A stretch of 64,000 nt of DNA from Anticarsia gemmatalis (GCF_050436995.1 NC_134765.1:10567501-10631500), one strand, 5' to 3'. Positions 22,311-35,200 are shown, counted from the first letter of the stretch. The notes: generated by a model not told the origin, from the letters alone. A program made the numbers and translations.

Positions 22311-22528
22311 ACTAAAGGCCGCCCACGACTTCGTCGCGTGGTAACCCTTCCCGCGTAAATCCTGATCCCTCGGGAACTTCGGGATAAAAAGTAGCCTGTG
22401 TGTTATTTTAGGTTTTCAGCTGCTTAAATACCAAATTTCATCGTAATCGATTGAGTAGTATTTGCATGAAACAGTAACACACATCCATACATACTTAAAA
22501 AATTTTGCATTTATAATACTAATAGGAT
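22311..22528 (-). mobile_element. Second copy of the AAAAAGTAGCC-core repeat
   Basis: Shares GGCCGCCC-CGAC, GGGATAAAAAGTAGCC, ACCAAATTTCATCGTAAT and a TTATAATACTAATAG end with 15236-15465. Intergenic. Confidence 0.55.
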
Positions 22529-23689
22529 TTTTTGCTGCGAATTGGCAAAATTAATAAAAATTTCAACAGTCTAACTGACATGAACCGTGATAGTAACAAA
22601 CAAACAGTCAACGAAATCTCAGTAATTTCCGTCTCGTTTTACCCCTTTGGATACGGAACCCCAAAATGAAATATATTTATTATAATAGTTTTCTGTTTCC
22701 TAAACCGCGGTAATGCTTCAAACTTTGTTGTTGTTTTTTGTCATGAAAATAAATAAAATTTATTTTCTGTGTTAAATTTCTAGTTACATTAGTAGTGCAA
22801 ATTACTTCACATTTTGTTATAACAAATATTATTTTAAAACAGATTGTTACCTAACGATGTATTACTGAACAGACAAAACGTGGGTTTTAATGACTACAGT
22901 CTAGACTTAAATGAAGTCTAGTGCATCGGGGAATTACAAATATTATTCTATTTAGTAAGTGCAGTTTCATTTTAGTAGTGTTAGTATTTCCCGGTCATTG
23001 ACCAACATTTAACATTGTGTAAGCTGAGAGTTTTGAAGTATTTAAGTAATATTATTGTTGTCTAATATTGACAATACTTTAGACTGACGGGCCAAGTCGT
23101 CGTCGAAGCTTTACTAAGACTTAACTGTAGTAAGACTAAATAAAAGTCAGGAGATTTTTTGTCACGTCTTCCGAACAAAAAATATTTATTGCTGTTTATC
23201 CTAATGTTAATCAAATATAGGGTCAAAGTAGCAAATAAGTAATTATAAATAAATTTTTAGATGTGCCTTTTCATTTTGAAAATACGGGTATCAATAGACC
23301 TAACTGAATAAAATAATATGTTTTTTTTTTTAATAACTTTCCGTACAGTAACCTCAATTGACCATAACATAAGATCGACATAGTCATTAGATATATAACC
23401 TTGTTTATTTATCTGCATATGGTAAAATGCATTGATACCGATAACTTGTTCTAGGCTAACATTTATTATGTAACTTAGTAAAGACTAGTTTTTAACAAGT
23501 CAAGGATTCTTACCGTTATTATTTTAACCACATTTAATTGTATTACTTCGAAGTCGACTATAAGTGAAGTCAATTAATTGGCTAGTGACCATAAAATGTG
23601 TTCTGTAACCTAAATAATAACTAAACTAAAAAACTGTGTTTTGTAAATATTACAAGTTTAGGGTGATCATTTATATTTTACACGAAATA

Positions 23690-23885
23690 ACGCATATCGA
23701 ATTCCATAGATGGGTGACCGCCAAATAGTATTTGAAATGGTCGTCTCCGGGCTTAGGAGGTCACAAAAAGTCGGTCCCGGTTGTTGTCAATTAAGATAAC
23801 AGTCGTTATGTCACGTCAAAGGCCTCCGGGTTTGAACAACTTTGACACTAGGTTGACCACTAACCATACGACAAGAAGATTGAGG
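23690..23885 (+). mobile_element. 5S-rRNA-like SINE, 5'-truncated
   Basis: Starts within the 5S-like head (ATAGATGGGTGACCGCC) and continues CGTCTCCGGGCTTAGGAGG, AAAAGTCGGTCCCGGTTG, AATTAAGATAACAGTCG and ACAACTTTGACACTAGGTTG. Same family as 31710-31962. Confidence 0.7.
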
Positions 23886-24459
23886 TACATAATCATGCAC
23901 TTTTCCATCATGTTCCAAAATATAAAGTCCAAAAATGCAGCGATTGCCATTTTTAAACAAACATGACGTGTTTTTGACCACAAATGGTCTGTAACCAAAC
24001 CAAGCCGATATTTTGAAATGTCTTGCGAAACAACAGTCATACAAGTTCGACTCCCGTGTAAGGTAAATGCTGAAATCAAAGAGCTATTTAAATACTTTAG
24101 GTGAATAACCTTGCGTTTTGTGTTTTTAATGTGATATTTTACAATTATCTTCAAAAAGTTTTTGCGAATGTTTCTTCTCTAAAAATGTACGGTACTTTGG
24201 TTTTATATTTATTTTACAATTTGTAGTCATTAACTTCATAAATGTATATAATATGACGCGAAATTCTCATTAATATAATACGAAGGAATGTTACGATTTG
24301 ACTAGAGGACTGGCCTGACTTCGTCCGGGTTTAGTATAATTTTAGCGTAGATACATTTAAGCGAAAAAAATCTTTGTTAACTCTCCCACTGCTGGGGAAG
24401 GGCATCCTCCCGAGAGAGGGAGTAGATAAGCCATGAGACCACCACGCTGACCAAGTGCA

Positions 24460-24488
24460 GGTTAGGGACATGTGCAATGTCCCTAACC
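24460..24488. repeat. Perfect 12-bp stem snapback
   Basis: GGTTAGGGACAT, loop GTGCA, then its exact complement. It forms where a CTGGGCAAGGGTCTCC-family repeat breaks off, so the right half may be a snapback copy of the left. Confidence 0.75.
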
Positions 24489-24870
24489 CTAGCCCTCTGG
24501 AAACAATTGTTTTAAAGTAGGTATAATATATTAGTTTTAATTAGGTACAAACCAATAAAATCCATCCAATTATATTTCTTTAAAATATGCTTTAATAATC
24601 ACTGATTTGTAGGTTCTCCTGACTATACTTATTAAGAATCTAAAACCAGCCAATGTCACAATTCTACAAATTATAGATATTCGTCATAAATTGGTTTTCT
24701 CAATAGAATTTGCTTTGATTTATTACAAACAGTTGTATATACAAAAACGAAGGTTGGCCTTCATATCGCATTGTTTAGTTACCATGAAATCTAACTAAGA
24801 AATAACATCAATCTCGGAATAAACAAGTGCGTGAAGATCTAATGGGACGGTGGTTCCGTAACATAATGTA

Positions 24871-25122
24871 CTAGCTGACCCGCGCAACTTCGCTTGCGTC
24901 ACCGAAGAGAGAATGGGTCATAATTTTCCCGTTTTGGTAACATTTTTCGTTGCTACTCCGCTCCTAATAGCCGTAGCATGATGTTATATATGTTATAGCC
25001 TTCCTCGATAAATGGACTATCTAACACTGAGAGAATTTTTCAAATCGGACCAGTAGTTCCTGAGATTAGCGTGTTCAAACAACAAACAAACAAACTCTTC
25101 AGCTTTATAATATTAGTATAGA
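24871..25122 (-). mobile_element. Lep1-like Helitron, full length
   Basis: CTAGCTGACCCGCGCAAC at the left and ATTAGTATAGA at the right, with an intact hairpin. Intergenic. Confidence 0.85.
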
Positions 25123-25371
25123 TTTGCCCAGCGTTAGGAAGTTGAGGTCTTAGACTTCCGTGCCTCGGAGAGCACGTAAAGCCGCCAGTCCTGCGTCTGA
25201 CCAATCACTGGTCGTGACGGTTATCCGTCCCACCGGGCTATTAGAGTAAAGGCATAGAGAGTGTACCTGTGTATTGTGCACACACTTGGACACTATAAAC
25301 AAAGTCCTGCACAGTTGGCTGGTTTCAATGAAACTGGCCGCCGTAGCCGAAACCAACCAGGTCGACATTAT

Positions 25372-25580
25372 TTATGTGACGCGGTTGTTAGTGTATGCGG
25401 CTGTCGTTTAGAGCTCCCGGGTTTGAATTTCGGGTCGGGTCAAATAGTTTTCCCTGAGTTTTTATCAGGCCAAGATTTATTATTGAGTCTTAAGTTATTC
25501 CTTAGTTCTGAAAGTCTTACTAATTGCCAGAAGTTGAGATCCAATAACGTTGTGCCTCGGAGAGCTGGTAATCAAAAGTT
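25372..25580 (+). mobile_element. tRNA-headed SINE, diverged
   Basis: Head GACGCGGTTGTTAGTGTATG, CTCCCGGGTTTGAATTTCGG (B box), body GAGTTTTTATCAGGCCAAGA, and GTGCCTCGGAGAGCTGG near the end. The same GTGCCTCGGAGAGC block occurs at 25161, so a second related fragment precedes it. Confidence 0.6.
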
Positions 25581-26039
25581 GAAACTCAGAACTGCTATTC
25601 GACGAGCTCATCAAACAAGTTTATATCTTTCAGTATTTTCTTTTCCAATGAATTGTCGTTAATTATAATTGCCAATAATTATAATTTATGATTGTTATTG
25701 CTAATTTAACCTCCTACTGATCCTTATAATCATTATTTATTGTTCGTTAACTATCTTTTTTAAATTAACATTCACGTTTTAAGACACGATTTTGAAACAA
25801 AATCCTATATGTTTTATAATACGGAACCCTAAAAAAATTACATTCATTTTAATAAACGTTCATCGTCATTAGTGGCGCGTTTGTCACAAAAAATCGTGAA
25901 ATATTAACTATCGCGAGTTTTAAGGTTATTTTTTACCGTATTGAACAACTTAATTGAGATACAATTGTTCTGGTAACGGGCTGGCCCCTTTAACATGAGA
26001 CTAAGGCCCTACGTACATAAGGCTACGCAAATCTATACT

Positions 26040-26150
26040 TTAATTCTTCAATTCGCACCAGTAGTTCCTGAGATGAGCGCGTGCAAACATACAAACAAAC
26101 AAACTCTTCAGCTTTATAATATTAGTATTGATAGTATAGATTAGTATAGA
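26040..26150 (-). mobile_element. Lep1-like Helitron fragment with repeated 5' end
   Basis: Only about 110 bases of the 5' part remain. The terminus reads ATTAGTATTGATAGTATAGATTAGTATAGA, again a multiplied end. Confidence 0.7.
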
Positions 26151-26639
26151 TTTATTTAGCTTTGTGTATGAAAGGCCTTGTGATAAACGCATTGTGTGTT
26201 TTTCACTTTCCATTATAAAGGCGTGATATTAAAATTATTTGTCTATCGCAATATTTACAATAATTTTATTGCAACAAACACAATCAAGTACTAAAACAAT
26301 GATTTCAACACAAATAAGTGTCTATTGAAAGTATAGGCCTTACAATAGTATAAATAACTAAAGGGTCTTAATGGTCCTTAACCTAAAACTTTAAATGTGA
26401 GAGGTGACCCTATGACCTTAGGAGGTCAATCACTTAGATAATATTGTTGAAACCTTGACTTTACGAAACATGTTAGAAACTAACTTTAGCTCATGACTTC
26501 TTTCGTGTAGATATTTTAGAAGAAAAAACATTTCATTATTATTATTTTTGTCTAAGTAGCCTAATATGTTCTGGAGGAGCTCATGGCTAAAGTAACTACA
26601 GCCAGCGTGATCTAAGGTTAAATTACACTTGCCGAGGTT

Positions 26640-26920
26640 GCTCCATGGATGGATGAACATATTACCGAATCTCTCCGTGTTTCGGAAGGCTTAAATTGAG
26701 TCCTGGTAATAATTTTCTAAGATCTTTGACAATCGTTACCAGTAGTGAAAAGTGTGACAACCAGTCACCGATGTGTGATTACCGAGGGGTATCGTGTTAC
26801 TCAGGTAACGGGGTTGTGAAGGTCAGATAGGCAGTCGCTCCATTAAATTATTTGTAATCAGCTGGAAGCCGACTCCAACATAATTGGAAGAAAGGCTAGG
26901 CTGATTGGTTGATGTGTGTG
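26640..26920 (+). repeat. Interspersed repeat (GGTAACTGGGTTGTGGAGG family)
   Basis: Contains CGTGTTTCGGAAGGC, GACAATCGTTACCAGTAGT, CCGAGGGGTATCGTG, CAGGTAACGGGGTTGTG and GAAGCCGACTCCAACAT. Confidence 0.6.
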
Positions 26921-27003
26921 ATGCGTCCACGTCGAATTTTCTTTAGCTGTTATACACACAAACAGACTTCGCACTCTTTATATTAGTAAATTAAGTTGAT
27001 GTG

Positions 27004-27140
27004 TTTGACCAAATATGGTCACTAGATTATTATTTGACCAATTATGGTTGTCCTCGCGCTAATTGTTGACATGGTCAAATTGTGGTTATTTTATGGCGTA
27101 TTCGCCAGATATGGTCAAATTAAATTAAAATGTGGTTGTT
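27004..27140. repeat. Cluster of short palindromic TGACCA/TGGTCA units
   Basis: TTGACCAAATATGGTCA, TTGACCAATTATGGTT, ATGGTCAAATTGTGGTT and ATATGGTCAAATTA occur within about 135 bases, with TGGCGTATTCGCCA in the middle. Probably a decayed palindromic element; no known family recognised. Confidence 0.5.
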
Positions 27141-27328
27141 TATAGTGAAGACTAATTGTTAAGACCTATTTCTTTCTTATTTTGAAGTGGTAAATCCTTG
27201 TTTTGTTTTTAGTCATATTAGGATGTTCCAGTTTTTTACCAAAGCCATTATGTGCGATTTTTTGCTATTAACAGTGCATATTAAAACCCGCTTCGATTGA
27301 AAAAATTTAGAATATAAATTGACTGCCT

Positions 27329-27490
27329 TCGTGGGTTCGATTCCCACACGGAGCAATTATTTGTGCGATTCACAAACAATTGTTTCGGGTCTGGTTGTAG
27401 TTTGTGTCTGTTGTTTGTATGTTTGTAGAAGTCCCCGCGACGCAAGAGCAATCCTTAGAGCGGGAGTCGTCTTCAAAAGAGAAATAAAAA
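27329..27490 (+). mobile_element. tRNA-headed SINE (family A), 5'-truncated
   Basis: Starts at the B box (GGGTTCGATTCCCACACGG) and runs through ATTGTTTCGGGTCTGGTTG to GGGAGTCGTCTTCAAAAGAG and an A-rich tail. Confidence 0.75.
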
Positions 27491-30400
27491 CACCTACTTA
27501 GTATAAAAGTAAAAGAGTGATTATTATATTGCTTAATAAGTATTACGATGGTTACAAAACGTGTCTGCTATACAATAAATGACAGCATATTCCATCGTCT
27601 AGTTACAACGACACATGACATCAAATGTCAATGGGTCATACAAACTTTTGTATGAGATTAAGTACACTTCAGAAAGAGATTGTATCTATATACTTATGTT
27701 TTTATAAATAGGTAAATGTAGAGTTCCGTCTGTAAATAAATAGTGTCATGGAGTAGTTTTGTTGAAATGGTTGCTATAGCTAAAAGAAAAGTTAATTACA
27801 GTTATGTGTGAATGTAGACCTATATTTATGGTTTACCCTTCCCTATTTTATTATGACATGAAATAGGCAGTATCGGAAAAGTATGCTTTATATTATTCTT
27901 GTGCTAGAGTTTGGATCGACGTTTCCTTGATCATGAAGTAATTGATGTCATCTGTATAGTTTAAATTCATAAGCGTAAATTTGTTGTTAAATTAGTTTGT
28001 TAACACACAAAATTACAACAAGATATGTACGGAACAAGTGTCTAAGCCGACTCGCACTTGACCAGTTTTTTGCCGTACAAAGGGCTTGCAATAAGTATTA
28101 TGTCAGCACTTATTACTAAAGCCCTTTTGTGAGTAACATTTTGAAATACATTGATTGATTATGTAAGGTTCATTGTCCCTGTAGTGTACACAACTGCTCA
28201 TCACCGGGTCCAATCTTCGATATATCAAAATTATAGTAAGGACTCTTAAAATATTAAAGTAAGAGTAACTTAGTTCTTGAAATATTATTAAGAAATAGTA
28301 TTAAGATATTATTTGTTTGATTGGGTATCTTTAGGGAAAGTCCTTGGAAGTATGAAGTTGGAAATTTAGCTTAGTAGATGATGAAAGTTTTAGCCCATAC
28401 TGTGTGGGATCTTCAATAAGTAAGCGAAATATTCATATTTACACCTCCGGTAATGGTATAATTTAAAATTTGAAAATAATTAGGTATATAGGGATTATTT
28501 ATAACTTAAATAATCATAAAATAATATAACTGCGTCGTTACTGCATAATCGTGAATTTAAATCCGACCTCCTTTAACGCAACCACCTTTATTTGATGATC
28601 CCGTTATGAAAGAAAGTTGGTTGTACATTGGTGTACTTATTGGTCATGAAACATTATCCTGTTATTTTTAATTGAATGGTTCTTCTAAGCTATTATAAAT
28701 ACGAAGTCATTCTATCTCTCTGTTGAGATTAGTTTTAGAATTTGTCCCTAGGTTAAGTTTTAGAATTTGATTATAAGTGGCTACCCATCAATAGGTTGTC
28801 CGCGGTAAGGTTACTTAACCCACTTATCACTTCCCAACTGGTACCAATTCCGCTTTAGTTTTTGTTGCAAACAAATTAAAGATGAGATGTTTTCGCGGTC
28901 AGATTTCAAGTAAGTAAGAAACAGGTTATTTTACAGGTCACTGATTGTTTGTGAAAAAGTGTTATGATGGCCAGGGTCTTAAGGTATTAGTTCACTGACT
29001 GTATTATTTGAGAGCATCATTTTTTGAGGTTACATGATGTTATTAGCGATTCTATCGTCACTTTATGCTATAAATCTGAACAGCTGTGATGATGTGTGAT
29101 TGCTAATATAGTTGTAATACGTGCCGAAACGTCAATCGAACGATGGCAAAAATGTTTGATCCTTTAATTTCTTTGTGATATTAGATCATAAATGCATAGG
29201 AAAGTAAGGTTTGAATAATTTTGACACAAGAGAGAGTGCAATACTGCATGAAAATGTTAAGAAAAGGCTTGAATTTAATGAGAATATGCAATTAACTCCA
29301 TTGGTTAAATAATTTATTGCAGCCGAAATAGTTATCATAATATATCGATTAATTAGATCTAGGTTTTGTAAAACTTTCCTTCGAAAACCTATGCTTGTTA
29401 AGCATAGTACCTACCTATGTTGCAAAAATATCTTTCCAATATCTAACGGTACCAGCGAAGGTACAAGCAACATTTATTAAAATGCAAAGCTGGTTTTTGC
29501 AGTGGATCGATAAAAGCCTACAATTGACAAAATTATCAACAATTTGTATGAGATTTCGCTGAATATTATCCTTAAAATCTATGTTAAGTGAGAGCCATGA
29601 CGCACGGGTAATTGTCGGGGAATCACATCTAGAATCGAACCGGTATACATAGGCAATGCAACAGTATTAGTTACTACCATACTTTAAATTCGAGGCCCAC
29701 TTCAGCCTCGTCCAGCTTAAAAACATAGTTTACACAAAACTTAAATAAATTATAAACTAAAACCAAACTATAAACCTTCTTTGGGAATGTGTTGCATTTA
29801 TTTGTGAAAACCAAGTAAAAATCTATTTAGTACATTTCGAGTTAATCGTCAACAGAAAGGCGGCTAAGTGTCATTATTTATTATGTACTGATTCATATTT
29901 GACTGCCAATATTTCGAAAATATGAATTAAGTGAATGAAATTTGTATGGATGAAGGAAGCAAATGGCGTTCTCTGGTCTCAGCCCCATATATGTATGTAA
30001 TATGTAATGTAATGCACTTTTATTTATATCTTCAAGCATTAGCATAATAATTCCACGTGTTTAGCTAACTGATGTTAATTCAAGGATGATTAATCTTGTT
30101 ATAAATATTATGTTAACGACTTAATTTGAATAAATAGTTAAGTAGCTTTATTTTACTCGAACAACATGAAATTTAGCAATCAATTTATTTATATCTTGTG
30201 TTTTCGATGGATTTATTGCTTTTTTGTAGTATTAGCGTAATTGTGTAAATGTCGTATGTTGAAATGTATTATTAATTGACAGATGTATTTTTAATTGCAA
30301 CGGATAAATGAAGGATAAGGCTCTACCCTCTTACCGAGCTAGATGTAGATTCAGTAATTTGAATGACTATCATAAGTGTCAATACTTGACCTTAATGAAT

Positions 30401-31709
30401 AAATGATTTGATATTGATTTTGATATCCTAATATCCTATGAATAAAAATGCCTTTTAAATTCTTTACGCAGCGTTGATTTAACGAAATGAAGTAGCTATA
30501 TCCAGAAACATGTATTGCAAACCTTGCGTACAAGACTCTCCACTGAGTTGTTAGACTATAATGTATGGGGTTATATTTTTCAATAAAATAATTTAACTAA
30601 CTTTGTATAAATATGCATCGTCAAAATCTAATGACACTGTTGACAGCCATAAAAATATTTAGAAAAAAATACGAACCTGAATTTTATTTTCACAAAACAC
30701 TATAATATTGTTATGAATTACATGAATATTTTATTTGAACACATCAATTAATTATATATTAAAATGATCACTATGTGTGCACAAAGCAAGCAACAAACAA
30801 ACACTGAGAGAAAAATGTGTTACCGTCGTGGGACGATATCAATTCAGTATTTATTTGAAAATACCGGTTTTTTCTTTTATTGATGTCTTATCGTGTGCTG
30901 TAAGTTGTCAAATTAGTAAGTTCCTGGATCAGTTAAGTTTATAGTTGTGTGGTGGTCTGCTTGGATGGTTTTAGTAGAAGTTTAGAATTGCTTTGAGTTA
31001 ATAGAAGGTACCTATTTGGTGCTAGGGAACAAAATAAGCATAAGATTTGTGTGTACCCTCATTTTACTATTTTAGATAGATATTGCCATAAACTTTAAAA
31101 GGACTCCTTTTCAAATCAATGGCGATTCTGTCGCAATTAGAAGATGAATTTGGGCATTAAAGCAAGGGTATACATGGGCAAATGTCCTTCAGCATTGTGG
31201 TAGTTACATGCTGGGCAATTTTACTTGACCTATCTGGCGACATCTATAACGACAAGTGAAATTCGGCAATGTTGCACCACTTCACCCAACGTCGCTGGGG
31301 ACACGTGTCGCGAAACATTTTTGTCTATCGCTGGTACTTTGCAACTGGCTACAATATGATGATACAAAGTAGATGAGATACAAGTCTTATACCTTATCTT
31401 TGATATAAGGTCATTAAAGTACATCTGTAAAAGATTATCTTTATTATCTGTTATCAAACGAAGATAAGAACTATTTACTAACAGTAAGACGAAGTAAGAT
31501 GAGAAATACCTACAGATACAGATTATATTATTTTGTTTATCTTAGATTACAATATATTACTCTAAAGATAACAGTCTCAGGGGTGAGGGGTATACAATAT
31601 CATTTAATAGAGATATTATATTATAATTCTTCGTTTTTAGACTGTCTGTCACATTTTGTTACTTATTCTTGAGTAAGGTACGATGTTTATGCCTCTAGTC
31701 TTTGAGAAG
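27491..31709. other. Intergenic, little structure
   Basis: Contains an imperfect hairpin at 28078-28127 (AAAGGGCTT and AATAAGT paired with ACTTATT and AAGCCCTTT) and the LINE-tail at 30305-30425. A retroposon-tail hint (GGATGAAGGAAGCAAATGG) lies at 29950. No coding recognised. Confidence 0.55.
30305..30425 (+). repeat. LINE 3'-tail-like repeat (CGAGCTAGTAG family)
   Basis: Contains AAGGCTCTACCCTCTTACCG, AGCTAGATGTAGATTCAG, ATGACTATCATAAGTGTC and ends AATAAATGATTTGATATTG. Intergenic copy matching 8525-8665. Confidence 0.5.
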
Positions 31710-31962
31710 GCGCCCATAGCCAGTTGCGCACACCGATCTGTAAACGATCGGTGGGTTAAGCAAACCTTGGCGCGATCAGTCGATAGATGGGTGACCACAT
31801 AATGGTATTTGAACTGAGCGTCTCCGTGCTTCGGAGGGCACGTAAAATGTCGGTCCCAGTTGTTGTCAATTAAGATAACAGTCATTAAGCCACGTCAAAG
31901 CTTTCGGGTTGCTAGAACAACTTTGACACTAGGTTTACCACTAACAATACGATAAGAAGGAG
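31710..31962 (+). mobile_element. 5S-rRNA-like SINE, full-length copy
   Basis: The head reads GCCCATAGCCAGTTGCGC, ACGATCGGTGGGTTAAGCAA, CTTGGCGCGATCAG and ATAGATGGGTGACC. This follows the order and spacing of insect 5S rRNA from its start through the internal promoter (GATCACCGAAGTTAAGCA, GGGCGCGG, TAGATGGGTGACCGC in 5S, from memory). A body of about 140 bases follows, ending CACTAACAATACGATAAGAAG. No long A tail is seen. Confidence 0.75.
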
Positions 31963-33137
31963 AGGAACGCGAAAATGCTCTTCTAACATTTTTTTGTTTT
32001 GTTACAATTAAAAAATCACCATTACCTATTGATTAATGGGGTTCGAAACTGGATTTGTAATAGAGAATCCACCTTAAAATGTATAAGAATTATGATGGAG
32101 GAACGTAGAATTGTTACACCTTTGCCAATCCGAAGCTGGTCGTTTCATATAACGAGTAGAGAAAAATATGGTAATTTACCGGTACACTAGATTTATAGAA
32201 GAGCAATCATAAATAAAAAAGTGGTGCAACCAGTTCCGAGTTGATAACAATCAATTTGAAAAAGTTTTTAATTGATCCATTCAATAAATTGCATTCGTTA
32301 GAATTTAAGGAAAATTTTGTTTCCAAGTTTTTGTAGAACTACGTCATTACTAAAATAATTTAGGTATAAAATTATTATCTGGACCCGGATACAAATTTGG
32401 GTAAGTAGAATTATTAACTTCATAAAAAAACGATCGAAACGGTTCAATTCTCTTCTCACTATTAAAATAATACAATTCTCACTACTAAAATATTAAAATA
32501 ATACAATACATAAACATAAAATAAATAAATTCAACCTATAACTGTCCCACTGCTGGGTAAGGGTCGGTATCCAAAAAGAGTAGGCCTAAGACCTAAGGGG
32601 ACTAAGCCTTGAGAACACTTACGTGTAACTAAAAAAATCAGAACTCGAAAACAGTTTTTCTAACGTATTCATTGAATGCGAAAGTATGCAACAATTCGGG
32701 CCTTGAAAATCACCTTACGGTTAAAGTGAGCAGAAATTGAGTCCTTATTACATTTTAAATGCATTTCTGTGCCTTATAACCCTCCTCCCCATCCATTGTA
32801 AGTGGAGTCGGCATAGTACGACTTCTTTCAACGACATGCTCCTGAGGCTGTTGATTTAACAACCACCGGCTTGTCTGACGTCATTTACATGCGTAATTTA
32901 TACACATCTTTAGATCGTTTAAAAGGGCATTCACCACATTGTCACATTTCGTACCGTGCCTGCGACATAATGTAACATTGATAAGCCACACGTAAGGTCA
33001 AGTGATCTTCCTGCACGAGACGTGACGCGAATGCCTTTCCTTAACTATTGACAACCCTCATTACTAAACGAATTACTAAAGATATTAATGACATAATACA
33101 AAGTATGAGTTTTTCAACGAAGTATTTTTGGATTATT

Positions 33138-33614
33138 CACCAACTCGACACAAGATTATTATTGATTATTTAAAAAAGACAACTCCCGCACTAAGAACTG
33201 CTCTTGTGTCGCGGGGACTTTTATAAACATACAAACAACGGACACAAAGCACAACCAGACCCGAAACAATTATTTGTGGATCGCACAAATAATTGCTCCG
33301 TGTGGGAATCGAACCCACGACCTCCCGACGCAGTAGTGTTGGCGTGGTGACCTAAGCCACTGCGCCACGGAGGCAGTCAAAACAGACAAGAGACAACATT
33401 AATCTGCGTGACTGTACTATCTCAAGAATTCGGGTAAATTACGACCGTGTGTCCAGTTGACGAAAACATATAAGTGATTTAACTTAAGTTTCACCATGTG
33501 GACACGCGTAAAAATCATGGCGTGTCCACATGACGAAATAACTAAATAGTAGTACTAATTTCGAATTTCACCAACTGGATACACGTGTGCCCAGTCTCTT
33601 GTGTCGAGTTAGTG
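33138..33614. mobile_element. Inverted-repeat element interrupted by a SINE
   Basis: Ends are 17-base inverted repeats with one mismatch: CACCAACTCGACACAAG at 33138-33154 and its complement at 33598-33614. Inside are the SINE at 33171-33375 and a palindromic region (33440-33595) in which CATGTGGACACGC and its complement face each other across 12 bases, with an outer pair built on GTGTCCAGTTG-like sequence. Confidence 0.55.
33171..33375 (-). mobile_element. tRNA-headed SINE (family A), full length
   Basis: Minus-strand order: TGCCTCCGTGGCGCAGTGGC, GGGTTCGATTCCCACACGG, GGGTCTGGTTGTGC and the GGGAGTTGTCTTTTTTAAA tail. It is inserted inside the inverted-repeat element at 33138-33614. Confidence 0.8.
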
Positions 33615-34997
33615 TATAACCCGTATTTAAACGCCTGAAGATGTTGCAGAGATGTATCATAATACAGTTTTCGGTTTAAGGAATGTTACTAAAGCTGTTG
33701 ACAATTTGAGGATAAACTAGAACGAGCTGAATGAACGAAATGAGAATCTTACGATATTGTTTGCAGCTATGCCTAAATTAAATAAATATGTCACTAGAAT
33801 TAAATAATTTTATGATGTTGTACAAGCGAACACCGCAAATACTATCTTCAACAATCATCACGAAAATCCTATTTGAATTTACACACAAAACTATATTCAC
33901 TCAAATATTTTTCATAATTCAACCAATTCGTTTTTGAGTTTATCGCAAACATACAAACAGAGAGGCAGACTATGTTTCATGACACTTTGATATTATTATT
34001 TCATATGCAAAGGACCATCTCATATGTAAAAGTGCAAAGTGCAGTCAATAAATAATATAATCTTTTAGCTATTTTAAAAAACTTTGACACCAAGTTAACC
34101 TCCAAATGAAATAAATAAAAAAGGCTTTATATTTCACGTGGCTCCAAATGTGTTATCGACATTATTATTTGCATAATTTGCATTTAATTTTCACTAACAG
34201 ATGGTTTTAAATATACATATAAAAAATATAAATAATTTATTCTTCGGGTATAGTTCAATGTTCCGACAAAATATGTATTTTTATTTATTTTAGTTCAAAA
34301 ACAAGATCGATTTTTAGCACGTAAATTATATTCATTCATATTTAAGATACTTAATATAGAAATCTAACAAATGAGAACCTTATTTTTTAAGGTGGTTAAA
34401 AAGAAGCAAGATAATTATAATTATTAAAAGGTAATTATGAATATAGAATTAATTACCTACATGTATAATATTGTCTTCTTATTAAACACAACATTTTATT
34501 TGACCCGAGAACCGAATCCGAATATAGAGGGTCCCAAATTATGCTAGTAAACCAACGTGAACCCAACGCTTTCAAAAAGGCTTTTTAAATTTATTTCTTC
34601 ATTAAAATCAGCTGTACATCTGCTGAATATACCAAAACAGTTTTTTTTACATAAGTTCTTATATAAAAAATACAATACATTGTAAAACAATACTAAAAGA
34701 TAATTTAAAACACGATTTAATTATAAAACAAAAAATCTACATTGTTACCACCCGTAGTGAGGTGATTGCAATCTTGTAACTATTTTTTTCGCGTGGCTTC
34801 GTTCGACCTTTTGACATTAGGAAAAAGGATAATTCTGAAGAAAAAATAATCATATTGATCTATTATTATTACCCGGAACTATTATATACTTATTACGTAG
34901 TTGGTACTACATTGATGGTTTCTTAAAAGGAAAAATTACTTTATTATTAGTTTACAGGACTTATTGCGTTCAAATTCAAATTAAAATTCTTGTTTAC
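33615..34997. other. Intergenic, very AT-rich
   Basis: No gene, RNA or repeat that I can name. Only short random frames. Confidence 0.55.
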
Positions 34998-35078
34998 TAA
35001 TGTCTGCCCGCGACTTTGTCCTCATGAAAAGATTTATCTTATGTGTTAATTCAGGTAAGGTGTTAGTCTTATTTGTAA

Positions 35079-35200
35079 CTAGCTGACCCGCGCAACTTCG
35101 CTTGCGTCACATAAGAGAGAATGGGTCAGAATTTTCCACGTTTTTATAACACTTTTTACTGTTACTCTGCTCCTATTGGTAGCGTGATGATATAAAATAT
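35079..35200 (-). mobile_element. Lep1-like Helitron fragment (3' half)
   Basis: The CTAG end, hairpin and about 120 bases are present; it breaks off after GCGTGATGATATA. Confidence 0.75.

Larger units (their letters stand above)
22530..24865. other. Intergenic, mostly unique AT-rich sequence
   Basis: Apart from the 5S-like SINE at 23690-23885 and the repeat at 24375-24490 I see no gene or recognisable element. Open frames at 23781-24154 come from the SINE region. Confidence 0.6.

Noticed and set aside
25261..25662. 133-codon frame
   Set aside because: It runs through a SINE and related repeat fragments with no protein-family signal.
31230..31457. 75-codon minus-strand frame
   Set aside because: No recognisable family, no splice context; probably random.
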